Below, piece after piece: positions 8,406 to 15,363 of a stretch of DNA of 27,287 nucleotides. The translations under genes were made by a program, and so were the position numbers. This stretch comes from JANNYA01 sp031409855 (lineage in GTDB: Bacteria; Pseudomonadota; Gammaproteobacteria; Xanthomonadales; SZUA-5): the NCBI GenBank assembly GCA_031409855.1, contig JANNYA010000252.1, positions 1-27,287 of the forward strand. The letters run 5' to 3'. The notes below the pieces were generated by a model. It had not been told where the DNA came from, made no database searches, and saw only the letters and a list, made by a program, of their open reading frames with translations. Position 1 is the stretch's first letter. Each line of letters begins with the position of its first letter.

Positions 8406-9904
8406 ATCTAGCAAATCCTGCCGCCATCACCTTCATTGTCTACATTGTCGCGATGATTGCGATTGGCTTTGCCGCTTGGCGCTACACGAATAATTTGTCC
8501 GACTACATTTTGGGCGGGCGCAGCTTGGGCGCGTTTGTCACTGCGATGAGCGCGGGTGCCTCGGATATGAGCGGTTGGCTGCTCATGGGCTTGCCAGGAG
8601 CGCTTTATTTTGCCGGCGCATCGGAAAGTTGGATCGTGATCGGACTGGTGATCGGCGCGTGGTTCAACTGGTTTTTAGTCGCTGGGCGGCTGCGCGTCTA
8701 CACTGAAATCAGCCAGAACGCGCTGACGCTGCCAGATTTTTTCACGCACCGTTTTGAAGACCACAGTCGACTTTTACGCATCTTGTCAGCCGTGGTGATT
8801 TTGGTTTTTTTCACGATTTACTGTGCCTCTGGCATGGTTGCAGGTGCGCGTTTATTTGAGCAAACTTTTGGCATGAGCTATATCGTTGCTCTTTGGGCCG
8901 GTGCGGCGGCTACGGTTATTTATGTTTTTATCGGCGGCTTTCTAGCGGTGAGCTGGACCGATACCGTGCAGGCCAGCCTGATGATTTTCGCGCTGTTGTT
9001 GGCACCGATTATGGTGCTGGTGAATCTTGGTGGCCTTGATTCCGCGCTAGCGGCCGTGGCTGCAATCAACCCAAGCTACGTTAATTTTTTTAGCGGCACC
9101 ACCGCGATTGGCATTCTGTCCTTGCTGGCCTGGGGCTTAGGCTATATGGGCCAGCCGCATATTTTGGCGCGTTTTATGGCGGCGAAAAACTTCGCCACCA
9201 TTAAAAACGCGCGCCGCATTGGCATGACTTGGATGGTTTTGTGTTTGGCAGGCGCCATGGCGGTTGGGTTTTTTGGCATCGCCTATTTTGCCGCACACCC
9301 GGACCAAGCCGGCCCGGTGACGGCAAATCGCGAATTGGTTTTCATTACGCTGGCACGGGTGCTGTTCAATCCTTGGATTGCAGGAATTTTGCTTTCCGCA
9401 ATTTTAGCGGCAGTGATGAGCACGCTGTCATGTCAACTGCTGGTGTGTTCGGCGGCGCTGACGGAAGATTTCTACAAAGTTTTTTTGCGCCCCCAGGCCA
9501 GCCAATCGGAGCTGGTTTGGTTTGGCCGGGCGATGGTGCTGCTGGTTGCGATAGTCGCGATTGCGATGGCCAGCAATCCCGAAAGCCAGGTGCTTGGCCT
9601 AGTTGGCTACGCGTGGGCTGGCTTCGGCTGCGCCTTTGGCCCGGTGGTTTTGCTCTCACTGACTTGGGCAAAAATGACCCGCGACGGCGCGCTCGCAGGG
9701 ATGTTGGTGGGCGCTGCCACCGTCATTATTTGGCATAACGGCGCTTGGTTTGGTTTTGCTGAAGGTAAGCCGGTGTTTGAGCTTTATGAAATGGTGCCGG
9801 GGTTTGTATTTGCCAGCCTTGCGATCATTGCGTTTAGCTTGCTGGGCAAGCCAGCGTCAGCGGATATGCAGGAGAAATTTGCGGCGATGCGGGCGCAGAG
9901 TTGA
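8402..9904 (+). CDS. putP: Sodium/proline symporter PutP
   Basis: A 500-residue member of the sodium:solute symporter (SSS) family that imports L-proline with sodium across the inner membrane. The N-terminal pattern SDYILGGRSLGAFVTAMSAG followed by ASDMSGWLLMGLPGALY is characteristic of PutP, including the sodium-binding ASDMSGW stretch. About 13 hydrophobic helices and the full length match the family (E. coli PutP is about 502). The ATGA overlap with the MFS gene indicates an operon. No putA is in the window, but the divergent NAD-glutamate dehydrogenase would act on glutamate made from imported proline. No clear terminator follows. Confidence 0.93.
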   Translation: MNLANPAAITFIVYIVAMIAIGFAAWRYTNNLSDYILGGRSLGAFVTAMSAGASDMSGWLLMGLPGALYFAGASESWIVIGLVIGAWFNWFLVAGRLRVYTEISQNALTLPDFFTHRFEDHSRLLRILSAVVILVFFTIYCASGMVAGARLFEQTFGMSYIVALWAGAAATVIYVFIGGFLAVSWTDTVQASLMIFALLLAPIMVLVNLGGLDSALAAVAAINPSYVNFFSGTTAIGILSLLAWGLGYMGQPHILARFMAAKNFATIKNARRIGMTWMVLCLAGAMAVGFFGIAYFAAHPDQAGPVTANRELVFITLARVLFNPWIAGILLSAILAAVMSTLSCQLLVCSAALTEDFYKVFLRPQASQSELVWFGRAMVLLVAIVAIAMASNPESQVLGLVGYAWAGFGCAFGPVVLLSLTWAKMTRDGALAGMLVGAATVIIWHNGAWFGFAEGKPVFELYEMVPGFVFASLAIIAFSLLGKPASADMQEKFAAMRAQS

Positions 9905-10193
9905 AAGCATAAACCTGGCTCAAACTGCGTGGATGTCAAAAAAGTGTGCGATCTTTAGCGTTGCCGCCATCACCACGGATTTACTGACAGCGTTTGGTCG
10001 CCAAATCATAGGCGGCGCAGGATCATGGTTATGTCCCCAATTCACGGTTAATGGCAGCAATCGCTTTCCTGGCATCGTCATTCTAAATGCCCAGGTATTT
10101 CACGATTGAGGCCCCGGTGGACGTCCATTGCGTCAGCGCCATGACAGTCAGCCCAAATCGCCTGTTGCGCCCTAACCGGGATCAGCCCACGCA
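9905..10193. other. Gene-poor spacer, no intact gene
   Basis: I see no supported gene here. An open stretch on the plus strand running in from within putP is an out-of-frame shadow. On the minus strand short open pieces between about 10030 and 10190 are interrupted by stops and may be decayed coding sequence continuing from the fragment next to them, but I cannot name a family. No strong hairpin terminator for putP was found. Confidence 0.5.
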
Positions 10194-10319
10194 CTAGGGT
10201 TCGATACGCTGCACGCGATCAACACGCGCAGCATTCCAGTTCGCCACTTGAATGCCGAGAAAAACGCCGACCACCAGCAACACAAATTCAATGCTGATCG
10301 CGAGCCAGTCGGGTGCCAT
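10194..10319 (-). pseudogene. 41-residue fragment resembling the N-terminus of a DUF6090-type membrane protein
   Basis: The minus-strand reading starts MAPDWLAISIEFVLLVVG and continues VFLGIQVANWNAARVDR before a TAG stop. A single helix followed by GIQVxNWN is, from memory, the N-terminal hallmark of a family of about 150-250-residue small membrane proteins common in Xanthomonadales. Here it stops after 41 residues, no Shine-Dalgarno is visible and a TGA sits directly before the ATG. It is most likely a truncated remnant; a genuine short peptide cannot be excluded. Confidence 0.4.
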
Positions 10320-10333
10320 TCAAACTGACGGAT

Positions 10334-10455
10334 CGTCATCCCCGAATGTTTTAGTCGGGGATCCAGCCTACACTTGTGCAAAGTACAGCTAATTACAATG
10401 GTGCAACGCCAAAACAAGCTCCCTGGATTCCCGCCAAAAGCACGCGGGAATGACG
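10334..10455. repeat. Inverted pair of 33-nt REP-like palindromes (BIME-like)
   Basis: The left unit (10334-10366) begins CGTCATCCCCG and ends CGGGGATCCAG. The right unit (10423-10455) begins CTGGATTCCCG and ends CGGGAATGACG, so it is the same element in opposite orientation. Each can fold on itself through CCCCG/CGGGG or TTCCCGC/GCGGGAA. They are separated by 56 bases. REP elements with CGTCATTCCCG ends are widespread in proteobacterial intergenic DNA and are usually moved by RAYT transposases; none is in this window. Confidence 0.8.
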
Positions 10456-10535
10456 AACTCAGAGCGCCGCCGCCTTATTAAATTCGAATCAGCGAAAATT
10501 ACCGTGATTCCCCTTAAGTTTGAATGGCACCCGCC

Positions 10536-11309
10536 TTAGCCCACGCCAAAATACTTGCGCAGCATATTCAAAATCAACGCTGCGACCACGACCATAAACA
10601 CCCGGCGCATCCAAACGCTGCCGTAGCGCAGCGCTAACTGTGAACCAAGAATGCCGCCTGCCAAATTTGCCACCGCCAGCCAAACGGCGTTCGGCCAAAG
10701 CAAATGCCCGAGTGCAATGAAAAACACCAGTGCAAAGGCGTTGCAAGCCACGTTTACACCTTTCGCCATCGCCGATGCGTGGATAAAATCAAAGCCAAAC
10801 ACACGCACGTAGATGAAAACCAGGAAACTGCCGGTACCGGGGCCAAAAAAGCCGTCGTACAGCCCCAAGGTGGCACCCGTACCCGCACTGGCTGCATCTA
10901 GCTTGCCGCCCTGAAACCGGGGCGCATGCGTTTGCCCCAAATCTTTGCGCACCAGGGTGTAGATGAAAATTCCGGTGAGTAAAATCGGCAGTAGTAAGTC
11001 GAACTGTGCTCGGCTAATTTTGGTCAGCAGCCCAGCGCCAGTAACTGCCCCTACACCCGCAGTCAGGCTAGCGATCAGCAAGGCACGTTTTGGCAGCGCG
11101 ATGCGCCTGGCATATTGCATAAACGCCGCCGCCGTGCCGAACACGCCGGCAAACTTGCTGGTGCCCATAATGCTGGCGGGTGCGGCGAAGGGGAACAATG
11201 CCACCAATGCGGGCACCTGAATTAGCCCGCCGCCGCCGACCATGGCATCCACCAAACCTGCAAAAAAGCCCGCAGCGATAAGCGCTAGGTCAAGCAGCCA
11301 CGGCTCCAA
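10536..11309 (-). CDS. TauE/SafE family membrane exporter (YfcA-like)
   Basis: A 257-residue inner-membrane protein with about eight hydrophobic segments. The N-terminal AGFFAGLVDAMVGGGGLIQVPAL is the typical first TauE/SafE (old DUF81) repeat. The second half-repeat contains GLYDGFFGPGTGSF, the matching glycine-rich turn. Characterised relatives export sulfite, sulfoacetate or other organosulfur anions; the substrate here is unknown. The start codon is TTG, chosen because it gives a complete first helix; the next ATG would remove it. The gene begins 3 bases after the DUF1820 stop, so the two are probably co-transcribed. Confidence 0.85.
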   Translation of the reverse strand: MEPWLLDLALIAAGFFAGLVDAMVGGGGLIQVPALVALFPFAAPASIMGTSKFAGVFGTAAAFMQYARRIALPKRALLIASLTAGVGAVTGAGLLTKISRAQFDLLLPILLTGIFIYTLVRKDLGQTHAPRFQGGKLDAASAGTGATLGLYDGFFGPGTGSFLVFIYVRVFGFDFIHASAMAKGVNVACNAFALVFFIALGHLLWPNAVWLAVANLAGGILGSQLALRYGSVWMRRVFMVVVAALILNMLRKYFGVG

Positions 11310-11312
11310 GCG

Positions 11313-11663
11313 TTAGTTGCCGGAATCGCTAGGCGGTTTGCTAGGCGTGCGCATGGGCCCGGGGAAGGCCATAATTTTCTCACCCGTTAGCTGATCGCGG
11401 ATCTTAGCGACGCCCCGCTCCAGCACTTCTTCAACGCGAATAATGCTGTGCATAGGCAGATGCAGGGCTTGTGTGCCGGCGAATTCTTCTTTCAGTTTTT
11501 CTTCAGTTGGATCGACTAACAAGCCGTCACTACTGGAAAAACTAAGCTCGGCGACGTAGGTAAACCCGTACAAATCGCTGGCGGCGATGCGCTTGGCATA
11601 AATCTCATAGACTTTGCCATGATTTAGAAAAATGACTTTGTAGAGTTTTTTCGGTGTGCTCAT
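11313..11663 (-). CDS. DUF1820 family protein
   Basis: A 116-residue soluble protein beginning MSTPKKLYKVIFLNHGKVYE and containing LYGFTYVAELSF and LPMHSIIRVEEV, the conserved pattern of the DUF1820 family found throughout Gammaproteobacteria. Its function is not established. An in-frame TTG 30 bases upstream would give 126 residues, but the family normally starts at the MSxPxYKVIF position, so the ATG at 11661-11663 is preferred. It lies immediately upstream of the TauE/SafE gene on the same strand. Confidence 0.82.
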   Translation of the reverse strand: MSTPKKLYKVIFLNHGKVYEIYAKRIAASDLYGFTYVAELSFSSSDGLLVDPTEEKLKEEFAGTQALHLPMHSIIRVEEVLERGVAKIRDQLTGEKIMAFPGPMRTPSKPPSDSGN

Positions 11664-11760
11664 GCCTTGGATGCTATCGCCATGCGCTGCCAAAGTCGCG
11701 TCAAACTTTGCGCTGATTTGAAAAAGCGTCGTGTTTAGTTCAATTAGTGCTGTGAACAGC

Positions 11761-11816
11761 TAGGCCGGCGCTGACCAAAACACCGTAGGCTGGCGCTGAA
11801 CGTAGTGAAGCCCAGC
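11761..11816. repeat. Intergenic direct and inverted repeat cluster
   Basis: TAGGCCGGCGCTGA (11761-11774) is repeated with one change at 11786-11799. The second copy also forms an imperfect hairpin with GAAGCCCAGC ending at 11816 (outer arms GCTGG/CCAGC). It lies between the DUF1820 start and the tyrA stop and may contribute to tyrA termination, though there is no T run. Confidence 0.4.
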
Positions 11817-11843
11817 AATGCGTCCGGGATGCCGCAAACATCA

Positions 11844-12956
11844 TCAGCCAATCCGCCCCGCCTGCGCTGAGCGCGCCGATAAATAGCCGCGGCCGCGTTC
11901 CATCAGCGCGACAAAACCGATCTCATCGCCTTCGCGCACACAACGCGCAACTTGTGCGACCGCGTTTTCCAGTGCTTTCAAGCCTTGCTCGCGCGCATCG
12001 TTGAGGTGTTGTATTTCAAAATACAAACGCGGATTTTCTTCTGCAACATTCGCGGCAATCGCTAACTGACGATCAAAGGTGGTGCTGGACAGCTTGGCAA
12101 GCTTCGGCGCACTTTTGCCGGAATTCGCGAGCGCGGTGAAAAACGCGATATTCAGCGCGTGGCTCAAACCCAATACGTAGGCGATCAGCTCATCGTGCTC
12201 GTTTAATTCCATTTCTACCAGCTCGGCACTGGTGGCTGCGAACAGCGCTTTCGCTTCACGTACCGCGCCAACATTGCCTAAATCTATAAAAATAATGTGT
12301 CGATCAGAAAGTAGCACGGTATCTGGACCAAACATCGGATGCACCGAGCAGACTTTTAAGCCGGCGCTGGCGGCGCTTAGCAAGCTTTGCTTAAGCGGCG
12401 ATTTGAGTGAGCCCAAATCAAAAATCAATGCACTAGGCTTGAGTGTCACCAGCTCAGCAATCAAAGCACTGCTGGCGCGCAGCTGTGCGGCAATAACGAT
12501 CACATCGACCTGCATTGCGCTTTGCTGCCAATTCTCGCTGGCGCTGTATTCCTCAGGGCAGCCGGAGGGATCGCTAATTTCGACGGCGAAGCCTTGCGCG
12601 TCTAAAAACTGCGCAAACCAACGCCCCATTTTGCCGTTGCCGCCCAAAATAAGTGCGCGTTTATCCGCGCCTTCGGTGGAATGATGCACGCGCCGCTGCT
12701 CTTGGTTGACCAACGATGCCTCGATCAACTGCTTCATCACGTTTTCCGCCAAGCTGGGATTCAAGCCCGCGCGGTGCGCTGATTCGCGCACATTCGCCAG
12801 CACTTGCGCTTCCCGGCGATAGTCACGCAGCTGCTGGCCGCTGCCTTCTTTGACGCGACCAATCTCGGCGACAATCGCTTGGCGCTTGGCTATCGCACCG
12901 ATCAAATCCGCATCCACGGCATCCAGCTCGCTGCGCAATGAGGCGAGGTCACTCAT
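11844..12956 (-). CDS. tyrA: Bifunctional chorismate mutase / prephenate dehydrogenase
   Basis: Tyrosine biosynthesis enzyme that converts chorismate to prephenate and then oxidises prephenate to 4-hydroxyphenylpyruvate with NAD. At 370 residues it matches enteric TyrA (about 373). Residues 1-90 form an AroQ-type chorismate mutase (LRSELDAVDADLIGAIAKRQ, then RDYRREAQVL). From about 100 the dehydrogenase begins with a Rossmann nucleotide loop LILGGNGKMGRWFAQF. SVHPMFGPD near 204-212 carries the conserved histidine of the prephenate site. The start is fixed by the conserved N-terminus; the Shine-Dalgarno is poor because the spacer upstream is a perfect 30-bp tandem duplication. It follows nrdR by 70 bases on the same strand. 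Confidence 0.94.
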   Translation of the reverse strand: MSDLASLRSELDAVDADLIGAIAKRQAIVAEIGRVKEGSGQQLRDYRREAQVLANVRESAHRAGLNPSLAENVMKQLIEASLVNQEQRRVHHSTEGADKRALILGGNGKMGRWFAQFLDAQGFAVEISDPSGCPEEYSASENWQQSAMQVDVIVIAAQLRASSALIAELVTLKPSALIFDLGSLKSPLKQSLLSAASAGLKVCSVHPMFGPDTVLLSDRHIIFIDLGNVGAVREAKALFAATSAELVEMELNEHDELIAYVLGLSHALNIAFFTALANSGKSAPKLAKLSSTTFDRQLAIAANVAEENPRLYFEIQHLNDAREQGLKALENAVAQVARCVREGDEIGFVALMERGRGYLSARSAQAGRIG

Positions 12957-12959
12957 AAC

Positions 12960-13021
12960 TTGTTTGCCGTGTCGCCTGTTCGGCCGGATTTGTTTGCCGT
13001 GTCGCCTGTTCGGCCGGATTT
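12960..13021. repeat. Perfect 30-bp tandem duplication in the nrdR-tyrA spacer
   Basis: Bases 12961-12990 are repeated exactly at 12991-13020 (each starts TGTTTGCCGTGTCGCC and ends TTCGGCCGGATT). Identity extends one base further on each side. The array fills nearly all of the 70-bp gap between the nrdR stop and the tyrA ATG, and would form part of the tyrA leader. The absence of any mismatch suggests a recent slippage or duplication event, or an assembly artefact. Confidence 0.9.
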
Positions 13022-13026
13022 ATGGT

Positions 13027-13554
13027 TCATTTTTTATCCCCTGCAGTCGCTACATCCACATCAGTTAGCAAAGAAAGCTGACGATCTTTCAACTCGCGCG
13101 GCCAGTCGCGCTCCAAACTTTCAATTTCTTCGCGAAACGCCTGCACGTCTTCAAAACGCCGATAAACCGAGGCAAAGCGCACATAAGCCACCTGATCAAT
13201 CTCTTTCAACTCCGCCATCAACCAAGCGCCCAACTGGCTGGTCGCGACTTCGCGCTCGCCTGTGGTGCGCAGTTTTTTAATGACGATATCAATGATGTGG
13301 TCGATTTCGCTCAGGCCAATTTTGCGCTTTTCAAACGCGCGCTCAACGCCACCGCGCAATTTGGGCTCATGAAACGGTTCACGGCGACCATCACGTTTGA
13401 TAATCACGGGCAACTTTAAATCTGGTGTTTCAAACGTCGAAAAGCGCGCATTACAATTTGGGCACTCGCGCCTGCGCCTAACCTGTAGGCCGTCTTCGGT
13501 CAATCGAGAGTCCACCACGCGGGTATCCCCATGGCCACAAAAGGCACAACGCAT
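13027..13554 (-). CDS. nrdR: Transcriptional repressor NrdR
   Basis: ATP/dATP-sensing zinc-finger repressor of ribonucleotide reductase operons. It starts MRCAFCGHGDTRVVDSR and has the second zinc pair CPNC at 31-34, giving the canonical N-terminal zinc ribbon. An ATP-cone domain follows at about 49-139 (VIIKRDGRREPF through VAYVRFASVYRRFEDV). At 175 residues it is slightly longer than many NrdR proteins because of a C-terminal tail. In the window it is followed by tyrA rather than the ribD or nusB genes seen in other Gammaproteobacteria. No ribonucleotide reductase gene is present here. Confidence 0.95.
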   Translation of the reverse strand: MRCAFCGHGDTRVVDSRLTEDGLQVRRRRECPNCNARFSTFETPDLKLPVIIKRDGRREPFHEPKLRGGVERAFEKRKIGLSEIDHIIDIVIKKLRTTGEREVATSQLGAWLMAELKEIDQVAYVRFASVYRRFEDVQAFREEIESLERDWPRELKDRQLSLLTDVDVATAGDKK

Positions 13555-13586
13555 ACGATAGCTTCACTTTTTCAATGCCCGAGGGT

Positions 13587-13630
13587 AGCGGGTTCACGGG
13601 CGAGAAGTCGACCTATGTGGCGAACCCGCT
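13587..13630. repeat. 9-bp inverted repeat upstream of nrdR
   Basis: AGCGGGTTC (13587-13595) and GAACCCGCT (13622-13630) are perfectly complementary with a 26-nt loop. They lie in the gap between the phosphatase stop and the nrdR start. No T run follows on either strand, so a terminator role is doubtful. Confidence 0.35.
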
Positions 13631-13677
13631 TGCGCGCGCGGTTACAAATGCGACGCCAGCCCATACAAAATGCGGCA

Positions 13678-14235
13678 CTAATAGCGTAGATGCGTCAGCG
13701 AAGCGCGGCCGTCAGCGTCAACGCGCACGTCAAAGCGATCACCATAATCCGCATCGCTAAGGCTTGGCGCTGGGCAATGGCACAGCGCCGCGACAATTTC
13801 CGGCACCGTGTTGCTGTGTGCCACGATCAACACCGCACCGGGTTTTGCCGATGCACTGAGTTGCGCGACAAACTCATGGATTGGCAAGTTCGGTGCATAG
13901 CGAGTTATTTTTAGGCCATGATCCGTGGCGCTTGGTTGCGCGGTGCTTTGTGTGCGTTTGAACGGGGTGGCATAAACGGCGTAAACTGACGTGTTGCGCA
14001 GGGCGCTTGCTAGCGCTGCCGCATGCGTTTGCCCTACTGTGCTTAACGGCGGGTCTTTCGCGTCAAAAACTCCATCCGCGCCCGCTGCCGTTGCTTTTTC
14101 TGCGTGCCGCACAACGGTGTAAGTGGTGCTGGAGTGCACCGGCGGCTTTGTTGCAACGAGTAGAGCTGGCGCGAGGCTGAGCAAAATGGCTAGGAAAAAT
14201 CGTCGCTTTTGCTTTGCAATTGATGGGTAGGGCAT
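13678..14235 (-). CDS. Exported histidine phosphatase superfamily protein
   Basis: A 185-residue protein with an N-terminal basic stretch and hydrophobic core (about residues 11-28) suggesting a signal peptide or membrane anchor. The phosphoglycerate-mutase-like fold is shown by VVRHAEK at 41-47 (the RHG-type motif with the catalytic histidine at 44), YATPFKRTQSTA near 88-99 and IVAHSNTVPEIV with the second histidine at 140. The RHAEK variant is common in small SixA-like and periplasmic members whose substrates are unknown. It is divergent from the methyltransferase gene. Confidence 0.82.
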   Translation of the reverse strand: MPYPSIAKQKRRFFLAILLSLAPALLVATKPPVHSSTTYTVVRHAEKATAAGADGVFDAKDPPLSTVGQTHAAALASALRNTSVYAVYATPFKRTQSTAQPSATDHGLKITRYAPNLPIHEFVAQLSASAKPGAVLIVAHSNTVPEIVAALCHCPAPSLSDADYGDRFDVRVDADGRASLTHLRY

Positions 14236-14310
14236 GGCACGGCTCTTTGGCTTGGATCGACCGGCGTAGGCCGGAGTGTTTGGTTAGGATGATGGTTTCT
14301 GAGGTAAGCC

Positions 14311-15198
14311 GTGTTAAAAACCCTTTTTCGTAAAATTCGTAATGGAGCGAAAGCTATGAGTATCCAAACCGCCCACCCGAATGGTCATTTCTATTCACCC
14401 GTGACCAATCCAAATGAGCTTAGCGCCCGGCTGGACGAGCTGTATCCAAGCAACCCCCAAGCGGTGGGGGTGGTTTTTGATGATGTAGCTATCGAGCGGG
14501 CCCTGATTGACGTGCTTGCGCCGATGCTGCAGGCCTATGACTACCCTGAGCTTGGCCCTGTAGATACTGAACTGTCGCATTTTTACACGCAGAATTCGCA
14601 ATTTAGTTGGCTTGATTCGCGCGCCCTGTTTGCGTTTTTGCGCAGCTGGCAACCGGCACGCATCGTTGAAGTAGGCTCAGGCTATTCCAGTTTACTGATC
14701 GCGGATGTGAACCAGCGGTTTTTGCTTGGGCGTAGCAAAATAGAATGCATTGAGCCTTACCCGCGTCCATTTTTGCGGCGTAAAGATTTGGGAATAAGCC
14801 TGATCGAGCAGCGCGTACAAGAAATCCCGTTGACATTTTTTGAATCGCTGGAGGCAAATGATTTGCTTTTCATTGATAGCTCGCATGTTTGCAAAACCGG
14901 TAGTGACGTGAATTATCTGTATTTGCAAATTCTGCCCAGATTAAAGCGCGGCGTGAAAATTCACATCCACGACATTTTTCTGCCGGCGGAGTATCCGAAA
15001 GACTGGGTGATCGATGAAAATCGCAGTTGGAACGAGCAGTATTTGCTGCAAGCGCTGTTAATCGGCTCGAACATGTTCAAAATTTTATTTGCCAACTATT
15101 ACGCGTTTATGAAATTCCCGCAGCTTGTCATTCAAGCGATAAACCACCCCAAAGGCCATGGTTTTGGCGGCGGCAGCATCTATATCGAGCGACTTTGA
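14311..15198 (+). CDS. Class I SAM-dependent methyltransferase-like protein
   Basis: A 295-residue protein with a Rossmann-type SAM-binding core: motif I IVEVGSGYSSLL near 118-129, an acidic strand end IECIEPYPR near 144-152, DLLFIDSSH near 184-192 and IHIHDIFLPAEYP near 217-229. This resembles the Methyltransf_24-type enzymes often found near polysaccharide or small-molecule tailoring genes; the substrate is unknown. Two starts are credible. GTG 14311 has GAGG 6 bases upstream and gives a basic N-terminal leader. ATG 14356 has GGAG 8 bases upstream and starts MSIQTAHPNG. The gene is convergent with the hybrid kinase. Confidence 0.78.
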   Translation: MLKTLFRKIRNGAKAMSIQTAHPNGHFYSPVTNPNELSARLDELYPSNPQAVGVVFDDVAIERALIDVLAPMLQAYDYPELGPVDTELSHFYTQNSQFSWLDSRALFAFLRSWQPARIVEVGSGYSSLLIADVNQRFLLGRSKIECIEPYPRPFLRRKDLGISLIEQRVQEIPLTFFESLEANDLLFIDSSHVCKTGSDVNYLYLQILPRLKRGVKIHIHDIFLPAEYPKDWVIDENRSWNEQYLLQALLIGSNMFKILFANYYAFMKFPQLVIQAINHPKGHGFGGGSIYIERL

Positions 15199-15217
15199 CT
15201 GAACTTGTATCGTTCAT

Positions 15218-15362
15218 CCTAGAAAAAGCAGTTGGACGGACAAAAGTGTGCGAATTTGTTCGTAGCGACCTTCACCCACAAGGTGAACTTCGAAAAGCCT
15301 AAATTCTTCAACATATTCATAGCTTTAACGAAATCAGTTAGCGGTCAACTGCTTTTTCTAGG
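15218..15362. mobile_element. MITE-like element, 145 bp, 17-bp terminal repeats, 5-bp target duplication
   Basis: CCTAGAAAAAGCAGTTG at 15218-15234 is perfectly complementary to CAACTGCTTTTTCTAGG at 15346-15362. The element is flanked by an exact direct repeat TTCAT (15213-15217 and 15363-15367), the expected target-site duplication. The 111-bp interior has no ORF but holds a central hairpin TTCACC/GGTGAA (15271-15287). The right TTCAT contains the kinase stop codon, so the insertion left that gene intact. The A-tract and T-tract in the arms could act as a two-way terminator for the convergent genes. The source transposase family is not identified. Confidence 0.8.
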
Positions 15363-15363
15363 T

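Noticed and set aside
9750..10109. Plus-strand 119-residue ORF overlapping the end of putP
   Set aside because: It begins out of frame inside putP, has no Shine-Dalgarno and no recognisable pattern.
11664..11693. TTG start giving a 10-residue longer DUF1820 protein
   Set aside because: The family starts at the downstream ATG (MSTPKKLYKVIF) and the extension has no conserved residues.
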